The notes: generated from the letters alone by a model not told the origin. Shown: positions 34,291-44,437, numbered from the stretch's first letter. The stretch: DNA of 64,000 bases from Asticcacaulis sp. MM231 (GCF_964186625.1 NZ_OZ075108.1:2170001-2234000); one strand, 5' to 3'. Translations and numbers: made by a program.

Positions 34291-35556
34291 TCAGGCCGCA
34301 AGTAGCCCCAGCGCATCGCCCATCGAGCGCGGCCCCAGCAGCGCGCTGGCGCAGGTCTTCTGCGCCGTTATGGCCGAGCCGACGCGCTCCAGATCATCGA
34401 GGCTGACACGCTCGATATCAGCGGCCACTTCATCCAGCGTGAAAACCTTCTCAAACGTCGAAAGCTGGCTGGAGAAGGTGCCGGAGCGCGAGGCAGCGCC
34501 TTCATGGTTGAGGAACAAAGAGGTCATGAACTGCGCCTTGGCGCGCTCCAGTTCCTCTCTTAATGGATTAGCCGAAAGTTCCGCCATAACCTTCTGTATC
34601 AGTTTGACAAGTGGCTCGACATCCTTGGCAGCACAACCGGCATAGACGCCAAAAACGCCTCCGTCACGATAGGGCGTGGTGTAGGCGTCGATGCTGTAGG
34701 CCAGCCCCCTCGCCTCGCGCGCCTCCTGAAACAGGCGCGAGGCCATGCCGCCGCCAAGGATTTCGCTGAACAGACGTAAAGGAATGATGTCGGGGCTCAG
34801 TCGGCTGATGGCGTCAAAGCCGAGCGTGATATTGGCCTGCTCGATCTTGCGCTTCTGCACCGCCTTGTTGGGCGTGAAGCGCAATTGCGTCGGCTTGCCA
34901 AACCCGGCATGGGGCGCGACATTATCGATATGGGCCCTGGTGGCGGCATAGACCTCATCGGGGGTGACGCCGCCGGATACACAGATAACGATCTGATGCG
35001 GGGCGTAAAGCGTATTGGCGAAAGCGCGCAAGGTCGCCGGCACTGCTGGTTTCAGGCTCTGCTTGGTGCCGAGAATGGGCCGCCCCAGCGACTGGCCGGT
35101 GAACATGGCCGATTGAAGCAGGTCAAAGACATGATCATCGGGCGTATCGTAAGCTTCGAGAATCTCCTGCTCGACCACCTTTTTCTCGCGCGTCAGTTCT
35201 TCGCCATCGAGCGCGGAGCGGAACATCAAGTCGGTGACGATCTCCAGCGCCAGCGGCATCAGCGAATTAAGACCGCGTACTTCAAAGCGCGTATGCTCGT
35301 AACCGGTGGAGGCATTGATAGTGCCGCCCTTATGCTCGATCGCCTCAGCCAGCTCGCGGGCATTGCGGCCGCCGGCGCCCTTGAAAACCATGTGCTCCAG
35401 CAGGTGCGCCCAGCCCGATTGCGCCTCGGTCTCAAACCGCGCGCCGCCATAGATCAGGGCGCTGAGCGCGAAGGTCTTGAGGCCGGGCATGGGATCGACC
35501 AGCAAACGCAGGCCATTGTCAAAGGTATAGAGCTTCTGGCCGTCAAGGATGTTCAA
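34291..35556 (-). CDS. M16 family zinc peptidase
   Basis: About 421 residues. The inverted zinc motif is HLLEH (H51-L-L-E54-H55), with the distal Glu in VVEQEILEAYD. The C-terminal half is the usual non-catalytic repeat (LGGGMASRLFQEARE, LAYSIDAYTTPY). I choose the TTG at 35556: it overlaps the surf1 stop (TTGA), and the sequence before it codes for surf1's C-terminus in another frame. This resembles mitochondrial-processing-peptidase-like enzymes of alphaproteobacteria. It is the last gene of the oxidase operon; whether it handles oxidase subunits is unknown. Confidence 0.88.
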   Translation of the reverse strand: MNILDGQKLYTFDNGLRLLVDPMPGLKTFALSALIYGGARFETEAQSGWAHLLEHMVFKGAGGRNARELAEAIEHKGGTINASTGYEHTRFEVRGLNSLMPLALEIVTDLMFRSALDGEELTREKKVVEQEILEAYDTPDDHVFDLLQSAMFTGQSLGRPILGTKQSLKPAVPATLRAFANTLYAPHQIVICVSGGVTPDEVYAATRAHIDNVAPHAGFGKPTQLRFTPNKAVQKRKIEQANITLGFDAISRLSPDIIPLRLFSEILGGGMASRLFQEAREARGLAYSIDAYTTPYRDGGVFGVYAGCAAKDVEPLVKLIQKVMAELSANPLREELERAKAQFMTSLFLNHEGAASRSGTFSSQLSTFEKVFTLDEVAADIERVSLDDLERVGSAITAQKTCASALLGPRSMGDALGLLAA

Positions 35557-36257
35557 GGTTTGGCTTTCTTGTAGCGCTGGTAGATGACACTGCCGAAGAC
35601 ACCCAGCAAAGCCCAGCCAAGGCCGAACCACGTCAGGGCGTATTCAAAGTGCCGATTGGGCAGAGGCGCGGTCAGGCGCCCCTGTTGCAGACCGGCTATA
35701 TCGGCCTTTGTGGCGGCAAGATCAAGGACAAGGAAATAATCTCCGCGCAACGGCATTTTCAATGCCTGCCCCATGTCCTGCGCCGAACGCCAGTACCAGT
35801 CATTTTCAGCGGTGCGATTGACCGGGGTGACCATGCCCGGCTTTTCAAACGGACGGACACGACCAACGGGCGTCAGGGAAAGCGGCATTATGAGGGGCAG
35901 CTTTTGTGTCGCAAACCCCAGATCGACCAGCATGGCTTGCGGCGCCAGCGGACACGCGGTCAGTACGCGGTAACCAGGTGTGCCGCCGACTTCGGAATGC
36001 ATGTAGATCAGGCGGTCAGGCTGGATGTCACAAACCGGCAGGCTGGCCGAGCGCCAGTCCGGCTTGACCTGCGCCAGCAACGTTTCCGCCGGCACGGGCG
36101 GGGCGGACTCGCTACGCGCCATATCGGCGATCAGGTCCTCTTTCCATTTCAGGCGTTCCAGTTGCCAGATGCCCAGACCATTCAGCAGAGTGAAGGCGAT
36201 CACAACGGCCACCAGCATACCGCGCGGCACGGCCTGCCAGATATCAGCGACGCGCAT
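35553..36257 (-). CDS. surf1: SURF1 cytochrome oxidase assembly protein
   Basis: A 234-residue inner-membrane protein with a transmembrane helix at each end (about residues 12-32 and 205-225). It shows the N-terminal GIWQLERLKWKEDLI motif, GYRVLTACPL, VDLGFA and the end HFEYALTWFGLGWAL. SURF1 helps insert haem a into subunit I of aa3 oxidase. It overlaps the DUF983 stop (TGATG) and the M16 start (TTGA), so it is inside a tightly coupled operon. Confidence 0.93.
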   Translation of the reverse strand: MRVADIWQAVPRGMLVAVVIAFTLLNGLGIWQLERLKWKEDLIADMARSESAPPVPAETLLAQVKPDWRSASLPVCDIQPDRLIYMHSEVGGTPGYRVLTACPLAPQAMLVDLGFATQKLPLIMPLSLTPVGRVRPFEKPGMVTPVNRTAENDWYWRSAQDMGQALKMPLRGDYFLVLDLAATKADIAGLQQGRLTAPLPNRHFEYALTWFGLGWALLGVFGSVIYQRYKKAKP

Positions 36258-36616
36258 CAGTCGCGCACCTTGTTACGAAGCTGCGAGGCGATCATCAGGC
36301 TCTTGAGCACCGGCATCAACACGAGGCTTGTCACCACGGCCACGGCCGGCCAGATGAGCAGGTGCGTGGTAATCGACCAACCGGGATACAGGAAAAAGGT
36401 GGTCAGAAGACCCGCACACGCCAGGAAACCGGCGATCAAAATGACAAAGACGACGGGGCCGTCACCGGTATCCGCCGCCTTAAAATTTTGCCCGCAGACG
36501 GCGCAAGAGTTCGCCACCTTAAGGTAAGACTTATAGAGCTTGCCTTGTGTGCAGACCGGGCACTTGCCAAGGGCGGCAGCGGCAAAGCTCACCTTGCCGC
36601 CTTCTGGATCAGCCAT
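36257..36616 (-). CDS. DUF983 family membrane protein
   Basis: A 119-residue protein. A CPVC and CAVC pair (GKCPVCTQGKLYKSYL, then SCAVCGQNF) suggests a small zinc ribbon at the N-terminus, followed by two transmembrane helices (about residues 55-78 and 83-106). DUF983 genes are regular members of alphaproteobacterial oxidase operons, and a role in oxidase assembly is suspected. The start shares a base with the ctaE stop (TAATG); the longer frame to 36760 is antisense-like and unsupported. Confidence 0.9.
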   Translation of the reverse strand: MADPEGGKVSFAAAALGKCPVCTQGKLYKSYLKVANSCAVCGQNFKAADTGDGPVVFVILIAGFLACAGLLTTFFLYPGWSITTHLLIWPAVAVVTSLVLMPVLKSLMIASQLRNKVRD

Positions 36617-37521
36617 TAATGCGAACCGCCGAAGATGACGTAGATGAAGGCGAAGAGGAAGAGCCACACCACGTCCACGAAGTGCCAGTACCAGGCAGCC
36701 GCCTCGAAACCGAAGTGCTTTTTGGGTGTGAAGTCGCCATTGATGGCCCGCAGCAGGCACACGATCAGGAAGATGGTGCCAATCAGGACGTGGAAGCCGT
36801 GGAAGCCGGTGGCCATGAAGAAGGCCGAACCGTAGAGATTGGCAGCGCCGGTAGCACCTTCAGCATCCGGGAAGAGGAAGAAATGGAAGTTATGCTCATG
36901 CAGCACTTCCATATATTCGAAGCCCTGAACCAGGGTAAACAGCGCGCCGAGAATGACGGTCAGGAGCAGGCCCTGAATGGCGCCCTTGCGGTCGCCTTGC
37001 TGGAGCGCATGGTGCGCCCAGGTGACCGTGGTGCCGGAGGTCAGCAGCAGCAGGGTGTTGACCAGCGGCAGATGCCAGGCATCGAGTGTCTCGACGCCTT
37101 CCGGTGGCCAGGTCGACCAGGCAGCGCGGACCTCCTCAAGGGCCGACATATCGCCCGAGCGCTGGCCATGGAACAGGGACATTTCAAAGAATATCCAGAA
37201 GAACGATACGAAGAACATCACTTCGGAGGCAATGAACATGATCATGCCGTAGCGCAGGCCAATCTGAACGACCGGCGTATGATCGCCCGCCTTCGATTCC
37301 TTGATGACATCACGCCACCAGAAAACCATGGTGAGGATGATCAGCGCCAGGCCGGTCAGCATCAGCCACCATTCGCCCTTGGCGATGCCGAAGAGACCGC
37401 GCATTCCGACGACCATGCCGAGCGCCCAAACAACCGCCGAAGCCGAGCCCATAAGGGGCCAGGGGCTCGGATTGATGATATGATAATCGTGTTTAACGCC
37501 GTGATGGGCCATTTCGTTCAA
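36616..37521 (-). CDS. ctaE: Cytochrome c oxidase subunit III
   Basis: A 301-residue integral membrane subunit with seven helices. Marks are YHIINPSPWPLMGS near the start, the RYGMIMFIASEVMFFVSFFW helix with the conserved Glu, WPPEGVETLDAWHLPLVNT, and the C-terminal FGFEAAAWYWHFVDVVWLFLF. Subunit III stabilises the proton-pumping core of the aa3 oxidase. It lies between ctaG and DUF983, the standard order in this class. Confidence 0.97.
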   Translation of the reverse strand: MNEMAHHGVKHDYHIINPSPWPLMGSASAVVWALGMVVGMRGLFGIAKGEWWLMLTGLALIILTMVFWWRDVIKESKAGDHTPVVQIGLRYGMIMFIASEVMFFVSFFWIFFEMSLFHGQRSGDMSALEEVRAAWSTWPPEGVETLDAWHLPLVNTLLLLTSGTTVTWAHHALQQGDRKGAIQGLLLTVILGALFTLVQGFEYMEVLHEHNFHFFLFPDAEGATGAANLYGSAFFMATGFHGFHVLIGTIFLIVCLLRAINGDFTPKKHFGFEAAAWYWHFVDVVWLFLFAFIYVIFGGSH

Positions 37522-37628
37522 CTCACCGTTCTTATCGCGCCCTTAAAAGGCGGCCGTTTTGTTTATCAGGCATAACCTAGATTTTTATTTATGCCAGTTC
37601 ATAGTTAAACACAATGCAAAGACCATCT

Positions 37629-38216
37629 TCAAGATGCGGTTTTTGCATTTGCTTTCGGGTCTTTTGACTCAAAGAAAGTATAGGACAGGGTCACATCACC
37701 GACACTTTGCGTATCAGTGTTGGTCATCAGTTTGGGATCGAGGAAGTAAACCACCGGAATTTTGAGTGATTCCCCGGCTTGCAGCGTCATATCCTGAAAG
37801 CAAAAACACTGCGTTTTCATGAAATATGGCCCCATGGTATCGGGCAGGACATTATAGGTGGCGCGCGCAGTTATCGGGTGATTGGCATTGTTTTTGACGG
37901 TGAAATAGATCAACGCCGTCTTGCCGACACGCGTATCAACGTACTTTTTTTCCGGCCTGAAGGACCACGGCACGCCGTTGGTGTTGGTATCGAAGCGTAC
38001 CCGCACGATGCTGTTGCTGTCGGTATGGATACCGGCAAGCGTGGCCTTGGCCTTACGCGCCGTACCATTAAAGCCGGTCGCATTGCAGAAGGCGCGATAG
38101 AGCGGCACCGACGCGTAGGCCAGTCCGCCCATGAAAACGAGCGCCCCCACCAGCGACAACGCCACGCGTGCGTTTTTGGATATGCCTTTTAGGGGGGGCT
38201 TTTCGGCGCGTTTCAC
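37629..38216 (-). CDS. ctaG: Cytochrome oxidase copper chaperone CtaG (Cox11)
   Basis: A 195-residue protein with one N-terminal membrane anchor (about residues 17-36) and a periplasmic beta domain. The copper-binding motif CFCFQDMTLQAGE is intact, and the upstream VPLYRAFCNATGFNGT holds the third conserved Cys. Cox11 delivers copper to the CuB site of subunit I. It lies two bases after the small membrane protein gene and about 107 bases ahead of ctaE. Confidence 0.96.
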   Translation of the reverse strand: MKRAEKPPLKGISKNARVALSLVGALVFMGGLAYASVPLYRAFCNATGFNGTARKAKATLAGIHTDSNSIVRVRFDTNTNGVPWSFRPEKKYVDTRVGKTALIYFTVKNNANHPITARATYNVLPDTMGPYFMKTQCFCFQDMTLQAGESLKIPVVYFLDPKLMTNTDTQSVGDVTLSYTFFESKDPKANAKTAS

Positions 38217-38218
38217 GC

Positions 38219-38440
38219 TTATTGGCTCTTCGATGCCGACATAGCGGCCTTGGACTCAGCGCGGCTCACCGCATCCTTATGAATGCCCTGTGACATGCGT
38301 GCCATCGACACAAAGAAAACCAGGACGACGAAAGCGGCCAGCGCCAATCCGATATAGAGATTGCGCTTCTTCTGCGCCGCCACATAGGCCTCTTTGCCGG
38401 AGATTTCGGGGCCGGAAATTTCGGGAGCGTTTTCGGTCAT
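38219..38440 (-). CDS. Small oxidase-operon membrane protein (CoxF-like)
   Basis: A 73-residue protein with one transmembrane helix (NLYIGLALAAFVVLVFFVSM) and polar ends. A gene of this size and position, between ctaB and ctaG, is common in alphaproteobacteria and is thought to serve oxidase assembly. The sequence itself carries no catalytic motif. An unusual repeat EISGPEISGKE lies at the N-terminus. It overlaps ctaB by four bases (ATGA). Confidence 0.85.
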   Translation of the reverse strand: MTENAPEISGPEISGKEAYVAAQKKRNLYIGLALAAFVVLVFFVSMARMSQGIHKDAVSRAESKAAMSASKSQ

Positions 38441-39453
38441 GACATCAATCCGGTAATGGCGTGTTCTACCAGGAGTGTGGCGAACAGGGCCGTAAGGTAA
38501 AGGATAGAAAATGCAAACAGGTTGCGCGCCGACAGAGCTTCCTTCTTAACATCATAGAGGCTCTCCTCACCACCTTCGGGGTGATCACCGGCACGCGACA
38601 AATAGACGCGCACCGCCAGATAGATGAAGAAGGCGCCGCCCAGAATGGACACCGCAGCATAGACCAGACCGCCCATCTTGAAAGCTATCGGCAAACAGGC
38701 GACCGGCGCCATCACCAACGAATAGAGCAGGATTTGCAAACGGGTCGATTTGGCGCCTTTGGCCACCGGCATCATGGGTATGCCGGCATTGGCGTAATCT
38801 TCTGTCGTATAAAGTGCCAGCGCCCAGCTATGCGGCGGGGTCCACAGAAAGATGATGGCGAACAGTATCCAGGCCTCAAGGGGGGCATGACCGGTGGCAG
38901 CCGCCCAGCCGATCACCGGTGGAAAAGCACCGGCGGCACCACCGATAACGATATTCTGCGGGGTGCGACGCTTCAGAATCAGCGTGTAGAGCACGACATA
39001 ATAGACAATGGTCAGGGCCAGCAGTCCGGCAGCAAGGCCATCCGGAAACGCCAGCCACATCAGGGCCACCGACAGGAAGGCCAGCACGCCGCCGAAAGCA
39101 AAGGCGTCGTTCTTGGTGATCCGCCCGGCCGCCACAGGGCGCAGACGGGTGCGGCGCATCAGGGCGTCAGTTTCCCCTTCGATGGCCATGTTGAGCGCGC
39201 CCGCCGCCCCTGCCCCGATGGCGATACAGAAAACAGCGACGGCACCGAGGAACCAGTTCATCTGACCATTGGCGATGATCATGCCGGTCAGGCCTGTGAA
39301 AACCACAAGCGACATCACCCGCGGCTTAAGCAGGTCAAAATAATCTCGCGGCGCGCCACGCATCGCTTTCGAAGCGTAGGCCGCCTCTAGATTGGCCGCC
39401 AGTTCCTCTCGGGTCAGGGTCGGTTGCTGTTTCACTTTGGGTTTGGAACTCAA
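38437..39453 (-). CDS. ctaB: Protoheme IX farnesyltransferase (haem O synthase)
   Basis: A UbiA-type prenyltransferase of about 338 residues, with eight or nine membrane helices. It adds farnesyl to haem B to make haem O for the oxidase. Conserved are DYFDLLKPRVMSLVVFTGL, NMAIEGETDALMRRT (first Asp-rich region), LKRRTPQNIVIGGAAGAFPP and TEDYANAGIPMMP. I prefer the TTG at 39453, which has GAAGG seven bases before it. The ATG at 39501 lies inside a 10-bp hairpin that looks like an intergenic structure. Confidence 0.92.
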   Translation of the reverse strand: MSSKPKVKQQPTLTREELAANLEAAYASKAMRGAPRDYFDLLKPRVMSLVVFTGLTGMIIANGQMNWFLGAVAVFCIAIGAGAAGALNMAIEGETDALMRRTRLRPVAAGRITKNDAFAFGGVLAFLSVALMWLAFPDGLAAGLLALTIVYYVVLYTLILKRRTPQNIVIGGAAGAFPPVIGWAAATGHAPLEAWILFAIIFLWTPPHSWALALYTTEDYANAGIPMMPVAKGAKSTRLQILLYSLVMAPVACLPIAFKMGGLVYAAVSILGGAFFIYLAVRVYLSRAGDHPEGGEESLYDVKKEALSARNLFAFSILYLTALFATLLVEHAITGLMS

Positions 39454-39474
39454 GATAGTGCCTTCATGAACAAA

Positions 39475-39505
39475 GGGGATGAAGATCTTTTGAACCTTCA
39501 TCCCC
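39475..39505 (-). terminator. Hairpin between ctaD and ctaB (attenuator-like)
   Basis: GGGGATGAAG (39475-39484) and CTTCATCCCC (39496-39505) form a perfect 10-bp stem with an 11-base loop, followed on the minus strand by TTTG. It would lower readthrough from ctaD into ctaB rather than fully stop it, since the T-run is short. Just upstream, at about 39525-39567, a second imperfect hairpin pairs GATCC-TGTGGTG with CACCACAG-GGATC. Confidence 0.6.
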
Positions 39506-39579
39506 CGATGTAACTATTACGTCCGATCCGCTGTGGTGCGGCGAAAATGGCGGCCATTTTGCAGCCCACCACAGTTGGA

Positions 39580-41271
39580 TCAGTGGTGCTCGTCTTCGTC
39601 CTTGATCACCGGCAATTCGGAGAACTGGTGATAAGGCGGCGGCGAAGACAGCGTCCACTCCAGAGTTGTGGCGCCTTCACCCCACGGATTGGCGACGCCC
39701 TTGCGGCGAACGATTAGAGCTTCGGCGAACATGATCAGGAAGATGATCACACCGACGCCGGTAATGGCGTAGCCGATCGACGACATCTGGTTCCAGTAGG
39801 TGAAACCGGTCGGGTAGTCGACATAGCGGCGCGGCATCCCTTGCAGACCGAGGAAGTGCTGCGGGAAGAAGATCAGGTTCACGCCAACGAACATCACCCA
39901 GAAATGCAGAAGACCGAGGAATTCGTTATACTTCACGCCGTACATCTTCTCAAACCAGTAGTAGAAGCCGGCAAAGATCGAGAACACGGCGCCGAGCGAC
40001 AGCACATAGTGGAAGTGGGCAACGACGTAATAGGTATCCTGCAGCGAGTAGTCCACAGCGGCATTGGAGAGTACGACACCTGTGACACCACCGACCGTGA
40101 ACAGGAAGATGAAGCCGATGGCCCAGACCATAGGCACCTTGAACTCAATCGAGCCGCCCCACATGGTAGCGATCCAGGAGAACACCTTCACGCCGGTGGG
40201 CACCGCGATGACCATGGTGGCCAGAACGAAATAAGCGCGCAGGTCGAAGCTTAAGCCCACAGTATACATGTGGTGCGCCCACACGATGAAGCCGACGAAG
40301 CCGATTGCCACCATGGCATAGGCCATGGCCAGATAACCGAAGACAGGCTTCTTGGAGAAGGTCGACACGATGTGTGAGATTATACCGAAGCCCGGCAGGA
40401 TGAGGATATAGACTTCCGGGTGACCGAAGAACCAGAACAGGTGCTGGAACATGATAGGGTCGCCGCCGCCGGTCGGGTCGAAGAAGGCGGTGCCGAAGTT
40501 ACGATCGGTCAGTAGCATGGTGATGGCGCCGGCCAGGACGGGCAACGACAGCAGAAGCAGGAAGGCGGTGACAAGCACCGACCACGCGAACAGCGGCATG
40601 CGGTGCAGGGTCATGCCCGGCGCGCGCATGTTGAAGATGGTGGTGATGAAGTTGATGGCGCCAAGGATTGACGAAGCTCCGGCCAGGTGGAAAGACAGGA
40701 TGACAAGATCCATGGCCGGTCCGGGGGAACCGATTCTCGACGACATGGGCGGATACATGGTCCAGCCGCCGGCGAAGCCGTGTTCGCCACCGGGGCCCGA
40801 CGGCGTAAAGATCGAGGTGCACAGCAGGATCCACGAAGCAATCAGCATCCAAAATGAGATGTTGTTCAGGCGTGGGAAAGCCATGTCGGGCGAACCAATC
40901 ATGATCGGCACAAACCAGTTGCCGAAGCCACCGATCATGGCGGGCATGACCATGAAGAAAATCATGATAACGGCGTGAGCCGTGACGATCGAGTTATAGG
41001 CGTGCTTGGCATGGTCCGGATTCGACAGATCGAAGATGCCCATCGAGTTAAGCATCGATCCCTTGGCGAAAACCTGCAGGCCAGGTTCGAACAGTTCCCA
41101 GCGGATCAGGCCGGAGAAAGCGCCGCCGACGATGCCGGCGAATATGGCGAACAACAGATAGAGGGTGCCGATATCCTTGTGGTTGGTCGTGAAGACCCAA
41201 CGGTCAAAGAAACCCGGCTTGTGATCGTGATCTGCGTCCGCATGATCATGAGAGGTGGCAGTGGAAGACAT
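39580..41271 (-). CDS. ctaD: Cytochrome c oxidase subunit I (aa3 type)
   Basis: A 563-residue catalytic subunit with 12 helices. It has [13 protein letters not shown] at the start, the low-spin haem His in [15 protein letters not shown], and the CuB region with the cross-linked Tyr in [22 protein letters not shown] supplies two more CuB His, and [11 protein letters not shown] the haem a3 and a His. The K- and D-channel regions look standard. N- and C-terminal His-rich tails ([12 protein letters not shown] and DEDEHH) stand out. The gene reduces oxygen with electrons from subunit II; it is the second gene of the operon. Confidence 0.98.
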   Translation of the reverse strand: MSSTATSHDHADADHDHKPGFFDRWVFTTNHKDIGTLYLLFAIFAGIVGGAFSGLIRWELFEPGLQVFAKGSMLNSMGIFDLSNPDHAKHAYNSIVTAHAVIMIFFMVMPAMIGGFGNWFVPIMIGSPDMAFPRLNNISFWMLIASWILLCTSIFTPSGPGGEHGFAGGWTMYPPMSSRIGSPGPAMDLVILSFHLAGASSILGAINFITTIFNMRAPGMTLHRMPLFAWSVLVTAFLLLLSLPVLAGAITMLLTDRNFGTAFFDPTGGGDPIMFQHLFWFFGHPEVYILILPGFGIISHIVSTFSKKPVFGYLAMAYAMVAIGFVGFIVWAHHMYTVGLSFDLRAYFVLATMVIAVPTGVKVFSWIATMWGGSIEFKVPMVWAIGFIFLFTVGGVTGVVLSNAAVDYSLQDTYYVVAHFHYVLSLGAVFSIFAGFYYWFEKMYGVKYNEFLGLLHFWVMFVGVNLIFFPQHFLGLQGMPRRYVDYPTGFTYWNQMSSIGYAITGVGVIIFLIMFAEALIVRRKGVANPWGEGATTLEWTLSSPPPYHQFSELPVIKDEDEHH

Positions 41272-41294
41272 GATGGATATCTCTCTTACTGATC

Positions 41295-42353
41295 TTATGG
41301 CGCGACGGCTGCGGAGGCCGGTGTCACGGCGGGCGCGGCGGATGCGGAGGCGGTTGCAGGGGTAGCGGCGTCAGCAGCAGGCGCCGCGGCGGAAGCCGAG
41401 GCTTCGGCGCTGGCGGCAACGGCAGCGGAGGCAGCGGCCTCTTCAGCCGCCGCTGCGGAAGCGGCAGCTTCGGAAGCCAGCATGGCACGTGTTTTACCGC
41501 CCTGCTTGACGATGAAGGCGTCAAACTCGGCGTCGGAGACGACCTTGATTTCGATCGGCATGTAGGCATGGTCCTTGCCGCACAGTTCAGAGCACTGACC
41601 GTAATAGGTGCCGACCTTGTCAGCCTTGAACCACGTATTGTTCAGACGTCCCGGCACAGCATCGATCTTGAAGCCGAAAGCAGGGACGGTGAAGGAGTGA
41701 ATGACATCAGCGGCGGTCGTCTGAACGTGGACGACGCGATTGACCGGCACCACCAGAACATTATCAACTTCGAGCAGATAAGGAATGCCGGCGGCCTTGG
41801 CGGTCTTCAGGTCCTTGGCGTCTTCACGCAGACGCGATTCGATATCGGTGACACCCAGTTCCGGATAATCGTAGGTCCAGAACCATTGATTGCCGGTGGC
41901 CTTCACGACGACATCAGGCTTTGGCATATTGTTATAATCGCGCAGCAGGCTGAGCGAATAGATGGCCACCACAACAAGAATCAAAACGGGCAAAACCGTC
42001 CAGACAATTTCAATCAGGGTGTTATGGGAGAATTTGGCAGGAACAGGATTGGCTTTTTTGTTGTAGCGGATAACGATCCAGGCCAGCAAAACGAGCACGA
42101 GCAGACAGATGAATGTGATGAGGGGGAACAGACCAAAATCATAGAAATTTTCGGTTTTGACCTTCAGGGCGCTGCCTGGCAATTGCCAGCCCATGGCCTT
42201 GTCGGTGGGCTGGCCAAGAATTTCCTTGATGTCCTCCGCAAAAGCCGATGCTGACATGGCCGCTGACAGAATCAGCGTCGAAACTGCTCCTGTAGCGGCT
42301 TTAAACAGCCCTCGTCCGAAAAGCCCTGTAGTGCCCATTCGAAGTACCCTCAT
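41295..42353 (-). CDS. ctaC: Cytochrome c oxidase subunit II with Ala-rich tail
   Basis: A 352-residue CuA subunit. A signal peptide (cleaved near ASAFA) is followed by two membrane helices (about 73-95 and 114-137) and a periplasmic cupredoxin. The CuA ligands are H219, C254 and C258 in [13 protein letters not shown]262 and M265. The aromatic electron-entry block [12 protein letters not shown] is present. After residue 290 comes a tail of some 60 residues made almost only of Ala with Ser, Glu, Pro and Thr, which is not part of the core family. First gene of the oxidase operon. The start may be the second Met, at residue 6. Confidence 0.95.
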   Translation of the reverse strand: MRVLRMGTTGLFGRGLFKAATGAVSTLILSAAMSASAFAEDIKEILGQPTDKAMGWQLPGSALKVKTENFYDFGLFPLITFICLLVLVLLAWIVIRYNKKANPVPAKFSHNTLIEIVWTVLPVLILVVVAIYSLSLLRDYNNMPKPDVVVKATGNQWFWTYDYPELGVTDIESRLREDAKDLKTAKAAGIPYLLEVDNVLVVPVNRVVHVQTTAADVIHSFTVPAFGFKIDAVPGRLNNTWFKADKVGTYYGQCSELCGKDHAYMPIEIKVVSDAEFDAFIVKQGGKTRAMLASEAAASAAAAEEAAASAAVAASAEASASAAAPAADAATPATASASAAPAVTPASAAVAP

Positions 42354-42751
42354 TTATGTGTGGCCTCCAGTGCGCGCGCACGGTGACCTTATATTTGAAA
42401 ATGCACAGGCTGTAGTGACTGTATCTATTTGCGAATTCGACGCAATTCGACCGTCTATTGATGCCCGTCCTGATCGTTTCCCTTAATGCCTTCACGGCAA
42501 AATGCAAAGAGCAAAAAGAACAATGCTCCTTTTTCACAAAGCCGGTAGCCAAAAAATCTCAACCGGCGGGCATATCCACACCCCAGATGCGGTCTTTTGT
42601 CGCATGCGGCATGGAAGCCCACCAGCCCTGCGCGTGAGTCGATCTGCGACTGAGTTGGGGTTTATTTGCGCGTTTGTGACACTTTGCCATGGCCATATCG
42701 CCTCTGCGTGCCTAAATAGAGGCCAGTCCCAGTTCAAAAGTGAAGATACTC
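42354..42751. other. Divergent promoter region between ctaC and tldD
   Basis: About 400 bases with no credible gene; the short frames on both strands here have no domain signal. The region must hold the oxidase-operon promoter (minus) and the tldD promoter (plus). A repeated GCGAATTCGACGCAATTCG-like stretch near 42431-42449 is visible, but I cannot assign a regulator to it. Confidence 0.5.
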
Positions 42752-44191
42752 ATGGCCGATTCTCTTGATCTTACCGCTGCTGTTGCCGACTGGGGCGATT
42801 TCGATATTGCCGGCGCGCACAGTATTCTCGAAGTGGCGCTCAAAGGTGCTGACGATGGTGAGATATTCATCGAGAAGCGCGAATCCGAGGCGCTGCTGTT
42901 CGATGACGGCCGTTTGAAATCGAGTTCCTACGGCGCCGATCAGGGCTTTGGCTTTCGCGTTGTGGCCGGCGAGACCATAGGCTTCGCCAACAGTGCTGAA
43001 CTGTCGCTCGACGCCATTCATCGCGCCGCCGAAGCCGCCGTGCTGGCCAAGAAGGGCAAGTCGTTCGACCTGAAAATGGCGACCGCCAATCCCGTTCGCT
43101 CCAACCAGTCCTACTATAAAGCGCATGACCCCCTGGCCGAAATGGCCTTCGCCGACAAGATCGCTCTGCTTCAGGCGATGGACGCCTATGCCCGCGACAG
43201 CCACAAAGGCGTGGCGCAGGTCTCGGCTTCGCTGGTCTGCGAAAAGCGCGCCATAACCATCCTGCGCAGCGACGGCGAGATCTATCATGATTACCGCCCG
43301 CTCGTTCGCCTCAATGTCAGCGTGTCGGTCGAGACCAACGGCCGGCGTGAAACAGCCTCTTCCGGCGGCGGCGGACGTATCTCCTGGTTCGACATCACGG
43401 CGCCGGAAAAATGGCAGGCGCAGATCGATGAGGCGCTGCGTCAGGCGCTTGTCAATCTTGACGCTGTAGCGGCGCCGGCTGGCGAAATGGACATCGTGCT
43501 TGGACCAGGCTGGCCCGGCGTACTGCTGCATGAAGCCGTCGGCCACGGTCTAGAAGGCGACTTCAACCGCAAGGGCACCTCCGCGTTTTCGGGCAAGATG
43601 GGCAAGCCGGTCGCGTCGAAGGGCGTCACGGTCGTCGATGATGGCACGATCCTTGATGCGCGCGGCTCGCTCAACATTGACGATGAAGGTACACCGACCG
43701 ATTGCACGACACTGATCGAGGACGGCATCCTGGTCGGTTACATGCACGATCGCCTGTCCGCCCGTCAGATGGGCGCCAAAGCGACCGGCAACGGCCGCCG
43801 TCAATCCTATGCGCACCAGCCACTGCCGCGTATGACCAACACCTTCATGCGCGGAGGTAACGACAAGCTATCCGACATGATCGCCAATACGAAGAAGGGC
43901 CTTTATGCCGTCAATTTTGGCGGCGGCCAGGTCGATATCACCAACGGAAAGTTCGTCTTCCAGTGCACCGAAGCCTACATGATAGAGGACGGCAAGGTGA
44001 CGTCTCCGGTCAAGGGCGCTTCGCTGATCGGTGACGGCCCCGCCGCCATGAGCCAGATCGACATGATCGGTGACGACTTCAAATTCGATCCCGGCGTCGG
44101 CACCTGTGGCAAGGCAGGTCAGAGCATCCCTGTGGGCATCGGTCAGCCCTCTCTGCGCATTCGCGGCCTGACGGTTGGCGGCACGTCTTAA
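42752..44191 (+). CDS. tldD: Metalloprotease TldD
   Basis: About 479 residues. TldD forms a heterodimeric zinc protease with TldE/PmbA and degrades unfolded peptides and matures some peptide products. The zinc motif is in LLHEAVGHGLEGDF (HExxxH), and later blocks TNTFMRGGNDKLSDMIANTKKG and FQCTEAYMIEDGKV are typical. The GGGGRISWFD segment precedes the catalytic domain. The start could be GTG at 42740 or ATG at 42752; I take the ATG. No pmbA gene lies in this window. Confidence 0.95.
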   Translation: MADSLDLTAAVADWGDFDIAGAHSILEVALKGADDGEIFIEKRESEALLFDDGRLKSSSYGADQGFGFRVVAGETIGFANSAELSLDAIHRAAEAAVLAKKGKSFDLKMATANPVRSNQSYYKAHDPLAEMAFADKIALLQAMDAYARDSHKGVAQVSASLVCEKRAITILRSDGEIYHDYRPLVRLNVSVSVETNGRRETASSGGGGRISWFDITAPEKWQAQIDEALRQALVNLDAVAAPAGEMDIVLGPGWPGVLLHEAVGHGLEGDFNRKGTSAFSGKMGKPVASKGVTVVDDGTILDARGSLNIDDEGTPTDCTTLIEDGILVGYMHDRLSARQMGAKATGNGRRQSYAHQPLPRMTNTFMRGGNDKLSDMIANTKKGLYAVNFGGGQVDITNGKFVFQCTEAYMIEDGKVTSPVKGASLIGDGPAAMSQIDMIGDDFKFDPGVGTCGKAGQSIPVGIGQPSLRIRGLTVGGTS

Positions 44192-44437
44192 GGCTGGATG
44201 CAGGGTTTTACATTAAATCTCTGTCATCTTGAGGTTGCCGCCATCTACGAAATTAATCGTAGATGACAACAGCAACCTATTGAATAAATTAATTTATGTT
44301 TTCCATATGCGTCACATTGCGACTTATTGTGGTTGAAATTGTTACAGCCATTTAACTTGCCATAATTGTGACCACATCTATGCCTGTCCCCAAGGAACGC
44401 CACCGTACACGCGTTTTCACCGGGGAAAGTCAATCTC

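Noticed and set aside
36547..37575. 342-codon frame opposite ctaE
   Set aside because: His/Glu/Gly-rich shadow of a conserved oxidase subunit gene.
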